A stretch of DNA of 18,990 bases. Origin: Oscillospiraceae bacterium (lineage in GTDB: Bacteria > Bacillota > Clostridia > Christensenellales > Aristaeellaceae). Position 1 is the first letter of the stretch. The number at the start of each line of letters is the position of its first letter. Made by a program: the position numbers and the translations under genes. The notes beneath the pieces are model-generated. The model searched no databases. It was given only the letters and a program-made list of their open reading frames with translations, and was not told the origin of the DNA. Positions 1-5,325 of the stretch are shown piece by piece. The DNA is taken from the NCBI GenBank assembly GCA_031266295.1, contig JAISBH010000271.1, positions 1 to 18,990 on the forward strand, given 5' to 3'.

Positions 1-523
1 AGAGGGGGTTCCTCTGCCGCAAATGCTAACACTAAACATTTAGAAGCGGGCTGCCCGGCGTTTTTCCAGGCAACCCGCTTGATTGAGAAGGGACGGTAGC
101 CCTTCCTTTAAAAGGACAGTATGTGGGATGGTCGCCGCGCCGGAGCGCTGTCCGCCGCTGTGACGCGAGGCTGGGCATGGCCTTCGGCGGGGGCGGAGCA
201 TTTGCTCCGCCGACATTCCGAAGGGTGAGGGTGAGGGCGCTTGCCCGAACCCTTAGTATGCGCATAACCTATTCAGGGAGGGTTCATGGAACAGTTCCAA
301 CCATTCCTTCGGCTGTTAAGCCTCGGAATATATTAAACGCCATGCTTCCCGAATGCGCCATCCCATAATTCACTTCGGACTTGACTGAGGTATCGGTTCG
401 CTGCAGTCATATTGGGGGCGGACTAATCCGCCCGAAATACACCCGGTTCAGCGTCGCCGCCTCCGTCTCCAGGGTAGACGCTCTGGTGTATAGCGCCCTT
501 ACCCCGAATCCGAGCCAACTGTG
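1..523. other. Gene-free region with several hairpins
   Basis: I see no convincing protein gene here. Short open frames on both strands look like nothing I recognise and lack good ribosome binding sites. The stretch holds several inverted repeats: 44-55 with 69-80 (12 bp arms, one mismatch), 87-92 with cccttc just downstream, a nested hairpin with outer arms 181-187/218-224 and inner arms about 192-199/204-211, a perfect dyad 287-292/294-299, a two-part stem 303-314/319-329, and 416-422/427-433. The density suggests a structured RNA or an old dispersed repeat. It lies downstream of the SASP genes, so 416-433 could also help end their transcript, although no good U-run follows. Confidence 0.45.
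416..433. repeat. Perfect 7-bp hairpin downstream of the SASP genes
   Basis: gggcgga and tccgccc are separated by a 4-nt loop (ctaa). It lies about 90 nt past the stop codon of the distal SASP gene, read on the minus strand. The sequence after it on the minus strand is ccccaatatg, with no U-run, so it is a weak candidate terminator or an RNA-stabilising 3' hairpin. Confidence 0.4.
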
Positions 524-784
524 TTACTGACCGCTGATGCTGCGCTCAGCCTGCTCGATGAGGCGCTTTACCATGTAGCCGCCGATATAACCGGCCTGGC
601 GGCTGGACAGGTCGCCGTTGTAGCCCTGCTTGAGGTTGATCCCCAGCTCGTTGGCGATCTCATGCTTCATGTTGTTAAGGGCGTCGCGCGCTTCCGGAAC
701 CATCGTGGTTCCCGTCGAGGAAGAGGAAGCGGGCTGCTGCGCCGGCTTCGGATACTGGGTAGCCGCTGAATTCTGATTGAACAT
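524..784 (-). CDS. Alpha/beta-type small acid-soluble spore protein (SASP)
   Basis: This 86-residue protein binds and protects spore DNA and is an amino-acid store degraded at germination. Its C-terminal two thirds carry the family core: an E-I-A segment in HEIANELGI, where germination protease GPR normally cuts, then NLKQGYNGDLSSR and GYIGGYMVKRLIEQAE. The first 28 or so residues are a Gln/Ser/Thr/Pro-rich extension absent from the neighbouring paralogue. The start at 784 is supported by GGAGGA at plus-strand 791-796, 6 nt upstream. The gene lies 57 nt downstream of the second SASP gene on the same strand, so the pair could be co-transcribed. Family knowledge predicts forespore expression by sigma-G, but I found no clean sigma-G promoter. 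Family assignment is firm; the specific ssp name is not. Confidence 0.93.
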   Translation of the reverse strand: MFNQNSAATQYPKPAQQPASSSSTGTTMVPEARDALNNMKHEIANELGINLKQGYNGDLSSRQAGYIGGYMVKRLIEQAERSISGQ

Positions 785-841
785 TGTCGTTCCTCCATAA
801 ATTTTATGTTGTAATCTGCCCTTTAATGGGGTTGCGCGGGA

Positions 842-1042
842 TTACTTGCCTGCTATCTGCCTCTCGGCCTGTTCGATCAAGCGTTTGACCATAAAGCCGC
901 CGACATAGCCGCTCTCGCGCGAAGTCAAGTCACCGTTGTAACCTTGCTTCAGGTTGATGCCCAACTCACGAGCGATTTCGAACTTCATGTTGTCAAGAGC
1001 CGCTTTCGCGCCCGCGACATTAACGTTCGACGTGTTTGCCAT
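842..1042 (-). CDS. Alpha/beta-type small acid-soluble spore protein (SASP)
   Basis: This 66-residue protein is a standard-length SASP that coats dormant spore DNA. It has the GPR cleavage segment FEIARELGI, the DNA-binding stretch NLKQGYNGDLTSR and the C-terminal GYVGGFMVKRLIEQAER. It is nearly identical to its neighbour at 524-784 over this core, so the pair arose by tandem duplication, with the neighbour gaining an N-terminal extension. The start is set by the strong GGAGGTGA at plus-strand 1050-1057, 7 nt before ATG. A 7-bp inverted repeat (1070-1090) sits just upstream of that site, in the leader or promoter region. I could not place a sigma-G promoter confidently. Confidence 0.94.
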   Translation of the reverse strand: MANTSNVNVAGAKAALDNMKFEIARELGINLKQGYNGDLTSRESGYVGGFMVKRLIEQAERQIAGK

Positions 1043-1069
1043 GCTGTTTCACCTCCATTCCGGGTAGTT

Positions 1070-1090
1070 ACGTGGACTATTGTTCCACGT
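1070..1090 (-). promoter_or_regulatory. Perfect dyad in the SASP upstream region
   Basis: acgtgga at 1070-1076 and tccacgt at 1084-1090 form a perfect 7-bp inverted repeat with a 7-nt spacer. It lies 28 nt upstream of the SASP start codon and 13 nt before its Shine-Dalgarno. It could be an mRNA leader hairpin, which would favour message stability, or a protein-binding operator. The sequence does not decide between these. Confidence 0.4.
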
Positions 1091-1144
1091 TGTCTAGGGA
1101 AATAAACAGGCAATTCTTAGGAACTTTACCGTTTATCATCCCTT

Positions 1145-1180
1145 CGCCGCGCCTCGCGGCGTCGCAATCGCTTCGATTGC
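1145..1180. repeat. Two abutting 7-bp hairpins
   Basis: cgccgcg (1145-1151) pairs with cgcggcg (1155-1161) across cct. Two bases later, gcaatcg (1164-1170) pairs with cgattgc (1174-1180) across ctt. Both have 3-nt loops. Neither is followed by a U-run on either strand, so they are not ordinary terminators. Confidence 0.5.
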
Positions 1181-1383
1181 TCGTTTGCGTCCGTCGCCCC
1201 GTGAACAAAATCATCTTGCCCTTTTTGAGTGCGCTTATGAGTGGGAATGTTTGTAAACCTTTATTAACGCGTAATAGTAATACATTGAACGGCGAACGAT
1301 TAGCGGCTGGTTAAAGATCGGCGCGCGCAGTCCAATAAAACAAGGCGTTAATCTGAACAATGGTCAAAGCGACGGTCAACCGC

Positions 1384-1411
1384 TTGACATCGCGTTTATT
1401 AATGTTAAACT
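1384..1411 (+). promoter_or_regulatory. Putative sigma-A promoter of degV
   Basis: A consensus -35 TTGACA at 1384-1389 is followed after 16 nt by TAAACT at 1406-1411, with an upstream TG (1403-1404) making an extended -10. The predicted start of transcription is near 1418, about 75 nt before the degV start codon. The -35 overlaps a small inverted repeat (gtcaa at 1375-1379, ttgac at 1384-1388), and a dyad lies at the predicted transcription start. Both are plausible regulator sites. Confidence 0.6.
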
Positions 1412-1414
1412 GCT

Positions 1415-1444
1415 GATGAAGATTTTTGTTATGAGGTCTTCATC
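1415..1444 (+). promoter_or_regulatory. 8-bp dyad at the degV transcription start
   Basis: gatgaaga (1415-1422) and tcttcatc (1437-1444) are perfect inverted repeats 14 nt apart, starting about where transcription from the 1384-1411 promoter should begin. As RNA this is a 5' hairpin that could stabilise the transcript. As DNA it could be a repressor operator. Confidence 0.4.
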
Positions 1445-1492
1445 GATTGAATTGGAGTTGGATTGGCCGAGGATCGGCCGGGGAGGATCGAC

Positions 1493-2383
1493 ATGGACGA
1501 ACCGCGATACGCTCTTCTGACGGATTCCACGTGCGACCTGACGCTGGAATTCCTGCGCGGTATTGGCGTGGGTGTAATCCCGCTGTCATATACCGTAAAT
1601 AATGTAACGAGATTAGACAGCCAGTGTGATGCGGACCAGTCGGGCATGGGCGCCATGCATGACTTCTATCAGGCGTTGCGCGAGGGCGCGCACGGCACGA
1701 CCAGCCAGATCACTATACAGCAGTGCATGGAGAAAATCGGCCCGTACCTTGAGAATGGCGACGTGATGTACCTGGCGTTCTCGTCGGGACTTAGCGGATC
1801 GTATCAGTCGGCCTGCTCAGCCGCGATGGAACTGCGCGAAAAATATCCCAACCGCACTCTCTATGTGATCGACACCAAGGCCGCGTCGCTGGGCGAGGGA
1901 TTGCTCGTCACCCACGCCGCGCAGAAACGCAAGGAAGGCATGGACATCCACACCCTGAAGAAGTGGGTGGACGACAACTGGCAATCATACTGCCACTTGG
2001 TTACCGTGGATAACCTGCACCACCTGCGCGCGGGCGGGCGTATATCCGCCACGACCGAGGTGATCGGCAGCATATTCGACATAAAGCCTATGATCCATGT
2101 GGATTTGGATGGACACCTGATCGCCAGCGGGAAGGTGCGCGGACGCAAGCGCGCGCTGCGGCGTTTGGTAGAACAGGTTAAAGAGGACATAATAGATCCC
2201 GCAAGCCAGGTGATGTACATCTGCCAAGGCGACTGCATCGCCGAAGCCGAGTTTGTCAAGGCCGCGCTGATCAAAGAGGTCGGCGTTAAGGATGTAATGA
2301 TAGGCTACGCGGGTCCTGTGATAGGCAGCCATACCGGACCGGGCGTGATTGCGGTGTTCTTCAAGGGTAAGGGCCGCAAATAG
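1493..2383 (+). CDS. DegV family fatty-acid-binding protein
   Basis: This 296-residue protein is full length for DegV (typically about 280-290). DegV/FakB proteins bind a fatty acid; in FakA-FakB systems the bound acyl chain is presented to the kinase FakA. Family marks are the N-terminal TDSTCDL (residues 10-16), HGTTSQ (67-72), the FSSGLSGSYQ loop (96-105) and LRAGGRIS (178-185). I chose ATG 1493 because GGGGAGG lies just upstream; a TTG at 1463 would add ten unlikely residues. The gene is monocistronic, between its own promoter (1384-1411) and a hairpin terminator (2399-2425). No fakA is visible here, so the partner and exact ligand are unknown. Confidence 0.93.
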   Translation: MDEPRYALLTDSTCDLTLEFLRGIGVGVIPLSYTVNNVTRLDSQCDADQSGMGAMHDFYQALREGAHGTTSQITIQQCMEKIGPYLENGDVMYLAFSSGLSGSYQSACSAAMELREKYPNRTLYVIDTKAASLGEGLLVTHAAQKRKEGMDIHTLKKWVDDNWQSYCHLVTVDNLHHLRAGGRISATTEVIGSIFDIKPMIHVDLDGHLIASGKVRGRKRALRRLVEQVKEDIIDPASQVMYICQGDCIAEAEFVKAALIKEVGVKDVMIGYAGPVIGSHTGPGVIAVFFKGKGRK

Positions 2384-2398
2384 AGGCGTATGTTGTAA

Positions 2399-2425
2399 AG
2401 CGGACGGCTTTTGCCGTCCGCTTTT
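2399..2425 (+). terminator. Rho-independent terminator of degV
   Basis: A perfect 10-bp stem, agcggacggc (2399-2408) with gccgtccgct (2413-2422), has a TTTT loop and is followed by T-rich sequence (ttttattt from 2422). It lies 16 nt after the degV stop. The convergent HAD gene ends at 2442, so the same hairpin may stop its transcript from the other side, although the minus-strand U-run (tttac) is poor. Confidence 0.88.
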
Positions 2426-2441
2426 ATTTGTGATTTATAAT

Positions 2442-3086
2442 TTATAATCCGCAAGCGATCCAATCCGCCGCAGCAATCAAACTATCCGCCACGACCGCGC
2501 CGCATTCGAGCAGCCGCTCCCGGCCATGATGCCCTCTCGGCACCAGCACGCACGCCGCCCCCAACGCGCGCGCGACCTCGCCGTCATGCTCTGTGTCGCC
2601 GATCAGCACCACGCCGCGCGGATCGATATCCCGCTCACGCATGAGCAGTCGCGCCGATTCAGTCTTTCCGCGCGCCAGAGCATCCTTCTGCGCGATCATC
2701 GCGTTAAAGTAGCGAGCAATGTCAAACGCCTTCAACTGTTCGCGCAGCGTGTCCTTGCTGGACGCGGTCAGCAGAATCTGCGCGAGTCCGTATCCGCGCA
2801 GTCGCTCCAGCGTCTCGATCGCGTCGCCGAACAGACCACACGCCCGGCTCCGCTCCATGTATTCCGCGTTATACTGATTCGCCACGGACTCAAACGTTTC
2901 ATTCTCGAACGTGAAGCCGCAGCGGCGGTAATACTCAATCACTGGGAACGTGAACACCTCGCGGTACCGCGCCTTGCTGATCAACGACATGCCGCGCGCC
3001 TTGAGCAGCGTGTTCTCAGCGTCAATGCACGCGTCGACGTCATCGAGCAGAGTGCCGTTCCAGTCCCATATAACAGTCGTAAACAT
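2442..3086 (-). CDS. HAD-superfamily hydrolase, phosphoglycolate-phosphatase-like
   Basis: A 214-residue soluble protein of the haloacid dehalogenase fold with a helical cap, probably a small-molecule phosphatase. Motif I is WDWNGTLLDD with nucleophile Asp8, motif II is the Thr107-Ser109 segment after ILL, motif III is Lys141, and motif IV is GDTEHD (163-168). Motif I has Asn10 where the common DxD pattern has a second Asp; I believe this DWNGT variant occurs in a known subfamily, so the acid/base step may differ. The start is secure because motif I begins six residues in. No Shine-Dalgarno precedes ATG 3086, and the predicted promoter places the transcript start within about 0-3 nt of the ATG. 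Substrate is not predictable. Confidence 0.9.
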   Translation of the reverse strand: MFTTVIWDWNGTLLDDVDACIDAENTLLKARGMSLISKARYREVFTFPVIEYYRRCGFTFENETFESVANQYNAEYMERSRACGLFGDAIETLERLRGYGLAQILLTASSKDTLREQLKAFDIARYFNAMIAQKDALARGKTESARLLMRERDIDPRGVVLIGDTEHDGEVARALGAACVLVPRGHHGRERLLECGAVVADSLIAAADWIACGL

Positions 3087-3094
3087 ACTAAGTC

Positions 3095-3123
3095 AGTATG
3101 CGCGGTCAAGAGTGGTTTGTCAA
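3095..3123 (-). promoter_or_regulatory. Promoter of the HAD gene, implying a leaderless mRNA
   Basis: On the minus strand a perfect -35 TTGACA (plus 3118-3123) is followed after 17 nt by CATACT (plus 3095-3100), which matches TATAAT at four of six positions. Transcription should begin about 6-9 nt later, at 3089-3086, and the start codon is 3086-3084. Confidence 0.6.
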
Positions 3124-3234
3124 CGTGCGATGCGCTCGGCAGGATGCGCAAAACCTGGCGGCCTGCGCCTGCTAGACGCTTGTTCTTGTTAGACTTCCCT
3201 AAAAAAGGCGACTCGCGATCTCTGAAAAAAGGGC

Positions 3235-3262
3235 TTGTAATTCCCAAATTTCGTGGTATACT
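3235..3262 (+). promoter_or_regulatory. Promoter of the rimP-nusA-infB operon
   Basis: TTGTAA at 3235-3240 and TATACT at 3257-3262 are 16 nt apart, with TG at 3254-3255 forming an extended -10. The predicted start of transcription is near 3269, giving a leader of about 148 nt before rimP. No other promoter of comparable quality was found before the window end, so this one may drive much of the downstream gene string. Confidence 0.65.
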
Positions 3263-3303
3263 ATTAATGAAGTATGGGTACGGGTTGGTTTATGGTGTGA
3301 GCG

Positions 3304-3328
3304 GAGCGGTTGGAACCCGCTCTATTTT
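3304..3328 (+). promoter_or_regulatory. Candidate attenuator hairpin in the rimP leader
   Basis: gagcgg (3304-3309) pairs with ccgctc (3317-3322) across a 7-nt loop, with a possible added G-U pair, and is followed by tattttgttg. This resembles a leaky intrinsic terminator within the 5' leader. An upstream gggtt (3282-3286) can pair with aaccc (3314-3318), which would disrupt the hairpin, so an antiterminator alternative exists. Firmicutes rimP-nusA operons often have leader hairpins. Control by NusA, which acts on such hairpins, is an inference. Confidence 0.45.
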
Positions 3329-3335
3329 GTTGTGA

Positions 3336-3400
3336 ACAGGTGTTTGCCTGTCCGATCGCCGCGCCGCCGCCGGTTCGTATGTCAATATTGTTATAACATA
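3336..3400 (+). promoter_or_regulatory. Further leader hairpins before rimP
   Basis: acaggt (3336-3341) pairs with gcctgt (3346-3351) over a GTTT loop. A 10-bp palindrome (tgttataaca, 3389-3398) lies directly before the Shine-Dalgarno, and tatgt (3378-3382) can pair with acata (3396-3400). The latter two could affect access to the ribosome binding site at 3402-3408. Confidence 0.35.
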
Positions 3401-3401
3401 T

Positions 3402-3408
3402 AGGAGGG
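3402..3408 (+). promoter_or_regulatory. Shine-Dalgarno of rimP, placed for an ATC start
   Basis: AGGAGGG is a near-perfect anti-16S match. Eight nucleotides separate it from ATC at 3417, in the rimP frame. No ATG, GTG or TTG lies within normal reach in this frame, so this site fixes the likely start at a non-standard codon. Confidence 0.7.
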
Positions 3409-3416
3409 CTTTCGTC

Positions 3417-4088
3417 ATCAAGCGCAATCCTTCATCCGGATCAGTCAGGCCGCGCCCGTCCGCTCCCCGCCGCCAGGAGAGCAGACGGTCAAACGGCGCT
3501 ACAGTTAGCAGGTCGGCGCGGGATACGATCATCCGCGAGCTGAAGCCGAGTCTTGCAGAATTGGCGCGAAATATGGGCGATACGCTCGTGGATGCCGTGT
3601 TCGTTAACGAACCACACGGCGCCGTGTTACGCGTTACTATTGATCGCGAGGTAAACACGGGCGAAGGCAGCGGCGTTACCCTCTCGGATTGCGAGGCGTT
3701 CCATCACGCGCTGCTGCCGTTGGTTGAATCGATCGATTATGACACGCTTGAGGTGGAATCCCCCGGTGCGGATCGGCCTATCCAGTCCGAGGCGGAGTGG
3801 GCGAAGGCCGTCGGCGCCGATATTGAAATAAATCTATATAAAGCTGAACAGGGCGCAAAACACTGGCACGGACGGCTTATATCCTTCACGGGCGATTCGG
3901 TCACGATCAGCGTGCCGGGCGGCCAGCGCGTTTTGCCGCGCCGGTCTATAGCCATCGCGCGTCCGTGGATTTCACTAGAATTGCTGAATGAGATAAGTTT
4001 GTCGGACGCGGAATCCAAATTGGATACGGAATCCGGCTCAAATTCTGAAAATTATACTCAAGACACTGATGGGAATAGGAGGGATTGA
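3417..4088 (+). CDS. rimP: Ribosome maturation factor RimP, apparent ATC start
   Basis: RimP assists 30S subunit maturation. From 3417 the product is 223 residues against about 150 usual. It has a basic, Ser/Arg-rich extension of about 33 residues, then the RimP N-domain: helix RDTIIRELKPSLAELARNMG, strand DTLVDAVFVN, the LRVTID strand and the diagnostic VESPGADRPI. The C-terminal SH3-like domain follows (WHGRLISFTGDSVTISV), then an acidic tail. The first ATG/GTG/TTG codons in frame (TTG 3561, ATG 3573) would delete the first family helix and have no Shine-Dalgarno. Upstream, the frame is open back to a stop at 3333-3335 with no standard start, only a CTG at 3348. The stop is two nucleotides before nusA. 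Function is firm; the start codon is inferred. Confidence 0.9.
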   Translation: MKRNPSSGSVRPRPSAPRRQESRRSNGATVSRSARDTIIRELKPSLAELARNMGDTLVDAVFVNEPHGAVLRVTIDREVNTGEGSGVTLSDCEAFHHALLPLVESIDYDTLEVESPGADRPIQSEAEWAKAVGADIEINLYKAEQGAKHWHGRLISFTGDSVTISVPGGQRVLPRRSIAIARPWISLELLNEISLSDAESKLDTESGSNSENYTQDTDGNRRD

Positions 4089-4090
4089 AT

Positions 4091-5251
4091 ATGAATGGTG
4101 AAGTGATAGAGGCTATACGCGCGCTGGCGCGTGAAAAAGGCATCGCCAAGGAGGTGCTGTTCGACGCGATCGAGGAAGCGCTTAAGTCCGCGTACCGGCG
4201 CAACTTCAAGCGTAATTCGGCAGGCGCTCAGAACGTGCGCGTCTCGATAGACCGCGACAACGGCTCCGTGACCGTATACGCGCGCAAGATCGTGGTGGAT
4301 AGCGTGCTGGACGATAGCCAGGAGATCAGCGTCGAAGAAGCGCGCGCGATACAGGCGGGCTACGAACCTGGCGATATCGTCGAGATAGAGGTCACGCCGC
4401 GCGACTTCGGCCGCGTCGCGGCACAGACCGCCAAGCAGGTGATCGTGCAGCGCATCCGGGAGGCCGAGCGCGGCAATGAGTACCAGAACCTCTCGGAGAA
4501 AGAGAACGAGGTTCTCACCGCGATAATCGAGCGCCAGGAAGGCCGCACGCTCCAAGTAGCCATCGGTCAGACCGAAGGTATACTCGAGCCGACGCAACAG
4601 ATACCGGGCGAGGCATACAAGGTGGGGATGCACATGAAGGTGTATGTGCTCGACGTCAACAAGACGCCGAAAGGCCCGGTCGTGCGCGTCTCGCGCACTC
4701 ACCCATGGCTGGTCAAGCGCTTGTTTGAAATGGAGGTGCCCGAGATACAGTCGGGCGTAGTGCAGATAAAGTCCATCGCGCGCGAACCAGGCAGCCGCAC
4801 CAAGATCGCCGTCCACGCCACGGACGCGGCCGTCGATCCGGTGGGATCGTGCGTCGGGCCGCGTGGTATCCGCGTTGAGAACATCGTCACGGAACTGAAC
4901 TCAGAGAAGATCGATATCATCAAGTGGTCCAGCGATCCCGCCGAGTTCATCGCTAACGCGCTCAATCCGGCCCGCGCGCTGAACGTGTTCATATCGGAGT
5001 CAGAAAAGGCCTGCCGTGTGGTCGTCCCCGACAGCCAGCTCTCGCTGGCCATCGGCAAGGAAGGCCAGAACGCGCGGCTGGCGGCTCGCCTGTCCGGCTG
5101 GCGCATTGATATCAAGAGCCAGAGCCAGGCCGAGTCTCTGATGTCCGACGATCCGCCCTCGGACGTCAGCGAGGATTCCGAGGAGGATCAGGCCAACGAA
5201 CTGGCCGCCGCGTACGCCGCAGCGGGGATATACGGCGCAATAAGGCCGTGA
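4091..5251 (+). CDS. nusA: Transcription termination/antitermination protein NusA
   Basis: NusA binds RNA polymerase and nascent RNA to modulate pausing, termination and antitermination. The 386-residue protein has the Firmicutes short architecture: the N-terminal polymerase-binding domain (1 to about 125), an S1 domain (about 130-200), KH1 with GPRG (256-259) and KH2 with GKEG (322-325). An acidic, Ala-rich tail replaces the C-terminal acidic repeats of proteobacterial NusA. ATG 4091 is chosen because AGGAGGG lies 7 nt upstream; it follows the rimP stop by 2 nt, so the two are translationally linked. One oddity is His-Pro-Trp (204-206) at a site where I expect His-Pro-Gly after the S1 domain. 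NusA could regulate its own operon through the leader hairpin. Confidence 0.97.
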   Translation: MNGEVIEAIRALAREKGIAKEVLFDAIEEALKSAYRRNFKRNSAGAQNVRVSIDRDNGSVTVYARKIVVDSVLDDSQEISVEEARAIQAGYEPGDIVEIEVTPRDFGRVAAQTAKQVIVQRIREAERGNEYQNLSEKENEVLTAIIERQEGRTLQVAIGQTEGILEPTQQIPGEAYKVGMHMKVYVLDVNKTPKGPVVRVSRTHPWLVKRLFEMEVPEIQSGVVQIKSIAREPGSRTKIAVHATDAAVDPVGSCVGPRGIRVENIVTELNSEKIDIIKWSSDPAEFIANALNPARALNVFISESEKACRVVVPDSQLSLAIGKEGQNARLAARLSGWRIDIKSQSQAESLMSDDPPSDVSEDSEEDQANELAAAYAAAGIYGAIRP

Positions 5252-5253
5252 CC

Positions 5254-5301
5254 GCAGTACAGCCCGCAACACAATCCGCGATACAGTCTGCGGAATAGTG
5301 C
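5254..5301 (+). repeat. 12-nt imperfect tandem repeat between nusA and rnpM
   Basis: Units are gcagtacagccc (5254-5265), gcaacacaatcc (5266-5277), gcgatacagtct (5278-5289) and a decayed gcggaatagtgc (5290-5301). In one frame, GTG at 5249, which overlaps the nusA stop, opens a 16-codon reading frame of Ala-X-Gln-(Pro/Ser) units that ends at TAG 5297-5299. No good ribosome binding site supports it, so I do not call it a gene. Confidence 0.55.
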
Positions 5302-5325
5302 GGAATTAGGTAGGGGGACACGCGC

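Larger units (their letters stand above)
1043..1383. other. Intergenic region between divergent SASP and degV genes
   Basis: I find no gene. The open frame on the plus strand (about 1036-1314) has no family-like sequence and no ribosome binding site. Two hairpins abut at 1145-1161 (cgccgcg/cgcggcg, loop cct) and 1164-1180 (gcaatcg/cgattgc, loop ctt). From about 1200 to 1380 the sequence is more AT-rich. It ends in two copies of ggtcaa at 1362-1367 and 1374-1379, 12 bp apart, next to the degV promoter. It must contain the promoters of both flanking genes. Confidence 0.5.

Noticed and set aside
123..368. Short frames on both strands near the window start
   Set aside because: Pro/Arg/Ala-rich translations spanning hairpins, with no ribosome binding site; likely non-coding repeat or RNA sequence.
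2526..3335. 269-codon plus-strand frame opposite the HAD gene
   Set aside because: Antisense to a gene with all HAD motifs; Arg/His-rich translation. Its tail spans the rimP promoter and leader.
3561..3575. TTG 3561 or ATG 3573 as the rimP start
   Set aside because: No Shine-Dalgarno precedes them, and they would remove the conserved first helix that is clearly encoded upstream in the same frame behind AGGAGGG.
4058..4816. 252-codon minus-strand frame opposite nusA
   Set aside because: Shadow of nusA; no recognisable domain and no ribosome binding site.
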